Below are positions 63,506-64,000 of a stretch of 64,000 nt of DNA, piece after piece. The notes under the pieces are model-generated. The model was not told the DNA's origin. It ran no database searches and worked only from the letters and a program-made list of their open reading frames with translations. Position 1 is the stretch's first letter. The number at the start of each line of letters is the position of its first letter. The DNA comes from Mailhella sp. (GTDB lineage Bacteria > Desulfobacterota > Desulfovibrionia > Desulfovibrionales > Desulfovibrionaceae), in the NCBI GenBank assembly GCA_017408905.1, contig JAFQTU010000075.1, positions 1 to 64,000 on the forward strand. Reading direction: 5' to 3'. The position numbers and the translations under genes are program-made.

Positions 63506-64000
63506 TCAGCTCCGGGCGGAGGAGATGGCCCTGTCCACGAAGGAGAGGGTCTCGGTATAGAAGTCTTCGGAGCTTCCGCAGGTATAGGGCGTCAGCACGC
63601 GGGTACGGTTGGCACCGACCATGAGGCCGGTGATGACCTGCGCCGTGCTGGTGGGAACGAGGGGAACGATGGAGCCGTCGTCCACGCCGCGCTGGAGCTG
63701 TATTTCGAGAAGGTGATGCACCTCTTCGAATTTGCGCAGCATGATGTCGCGGTCTTCGCTGGTTTTCATGTCGCTGTAGGGGGAACAGCGCACGAGCACG
63801 AGCCAGTGGGTGCTCGGGTCGATGGAGAAGGCGAGATAGGCGCGGCAGAAGTTCAGAACGCCGCTGCGGCCGTCTTCTGCTTCGGAAGTAGCCTGCTGAA
63901 GCACGCCGATGAAGCTTTCGAGCACATCCATACCGGCGGCGAAAAAGAGCTTTTCCTTATTGCCGTAGTGATGGGTGAGAAGGCCGAGGGCGACGCCGGC
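63506..64000 (-). CDS. TetR-family regulator (N-terminus outside window)
   Basis: The last 164 residues of a TetR/AcrR-type repressor, open at the window edge. The visible start AGVALGLLTHHYGNKEKLFF is the recognition helix and the hallmark YxNKexLf motif of the TetR DNA-binding domain. The rest is the helical ligand-binding domain. Because uppP follows by one base, the regulator probably influences the same transcript. The inducer is unknown. Confidence 0.9.
   Translation of the reverse strand, partial: AGVALGLLTHHYGNKEKLFFAAGMDVLESFIGVLQQATSEAEDGRSGVLNFCRAYLAFSIDPSTHWLVLVRCSPYSDMKTSEDRDIMLRKFEEVHHLLEIQLQRGVDDGSIVPLVPTSTAQVITGLMVGANRTRVLTPYTCGSSEDFYTETLSFVDRAISSARS

Noticed and set aside
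1-64000. CRISPR array or cas1/cas2
   Set aside because: No regularly spaced 25-40-base repeats were seen. The Cas4-like nuclease has Cas4-type motifs but no cas neighbours and sits with an Erf protein.

Overview
The window looks like a chromosome segment of a Gram-negative anaerobe, most likely a member of the Desulfovibrionaceae (Bilophila/Desulfovibrio type). The evidence is a single-chain pyruvate:ferredoxin oxidoreductase, a complete Mla lipid-transport operon with outer-membrane lipoproteins, an RpoH-type sigma factor, a manganese-dependent pyrophosphatase and a GC-rich core interrupted by AT-rich islands. Genus is inference; no rRNA is present.

Layout. (1) 1-4.5 kb is the end of a decaying integrative mobilizable element beside tRNA-Leu. 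It carries a tyrosine recombinase-like protein without recognisable catalytic residues, a serine recombinase, a wrecked MobV relaxase gene, an AlpA-like regulator and a P4-type integrase. (2) 4.6-27.5 kb is core: nifJ, mlaEFDCA below an AsmA-like gene, tRNA-Arg, rho, pth, prmA, radA, rpiB, a LolB-like lipoprotein, a TPR lipoprotein, rpoH, a TlpA-type thioredoxin and a zinc-ribbon/DUF3426 protein. (3) 27.6-47.9 kb is a 20.3-kb genomic island in tRNA-Phe, bounded by a 21-bp direct repeat. It carries an integrase, a degenerate sigma-54-activator-like regulator, a DUF927 helicase (possible primase-helicase), a four-gene minus-strand cluster (HNH/membrane protein, YaaW-like protein, glycine-zipper membrane protein, HTH protein), an Erf annealing protein, a Cas4/AddB-like Fe-S nuclease, two toxin-antitoxin pairs and a CobS-like ATPase / DUF3150 / CobT-like vWA trio. 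(4) 47.9-48.5 kb holds the scar of an older element: a near-identical inverted copy of about 159 bp of the sequence upstream of the P4-type integrase at 4.4 kb. (5) 48.5-57.1 kb is an unusual glycerol-phosphate locus: GlpT-like transporter, TagD-like cytidylyltransferase, TagB/TagF-like glycerophosphotransferase, and two tandem proteins in which a YidC/Oxa1-like domain is fused to an LTA-synthase/sulfatase-type domain. (6) 57.5-64 kb is core: purine permease, hpt, aspA, two identical tRNA-Met genes flanking ppaC, uppP and a TetR regulator running off the edge.

The strongest candidates for undescribed biology are the YidC-phosphotransferase fusions in their teichoic-acid-like locus, the four-gene nuclease/membrane cluster on the tRNA-Phe island, and a recurrent island architecture in which intrinsic-terminator-like hairpins sit directly against the ribosome binding sites of successive genes, leaving no space for a promoter between them. 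All functions are read from motifs and context; no database search was possible.
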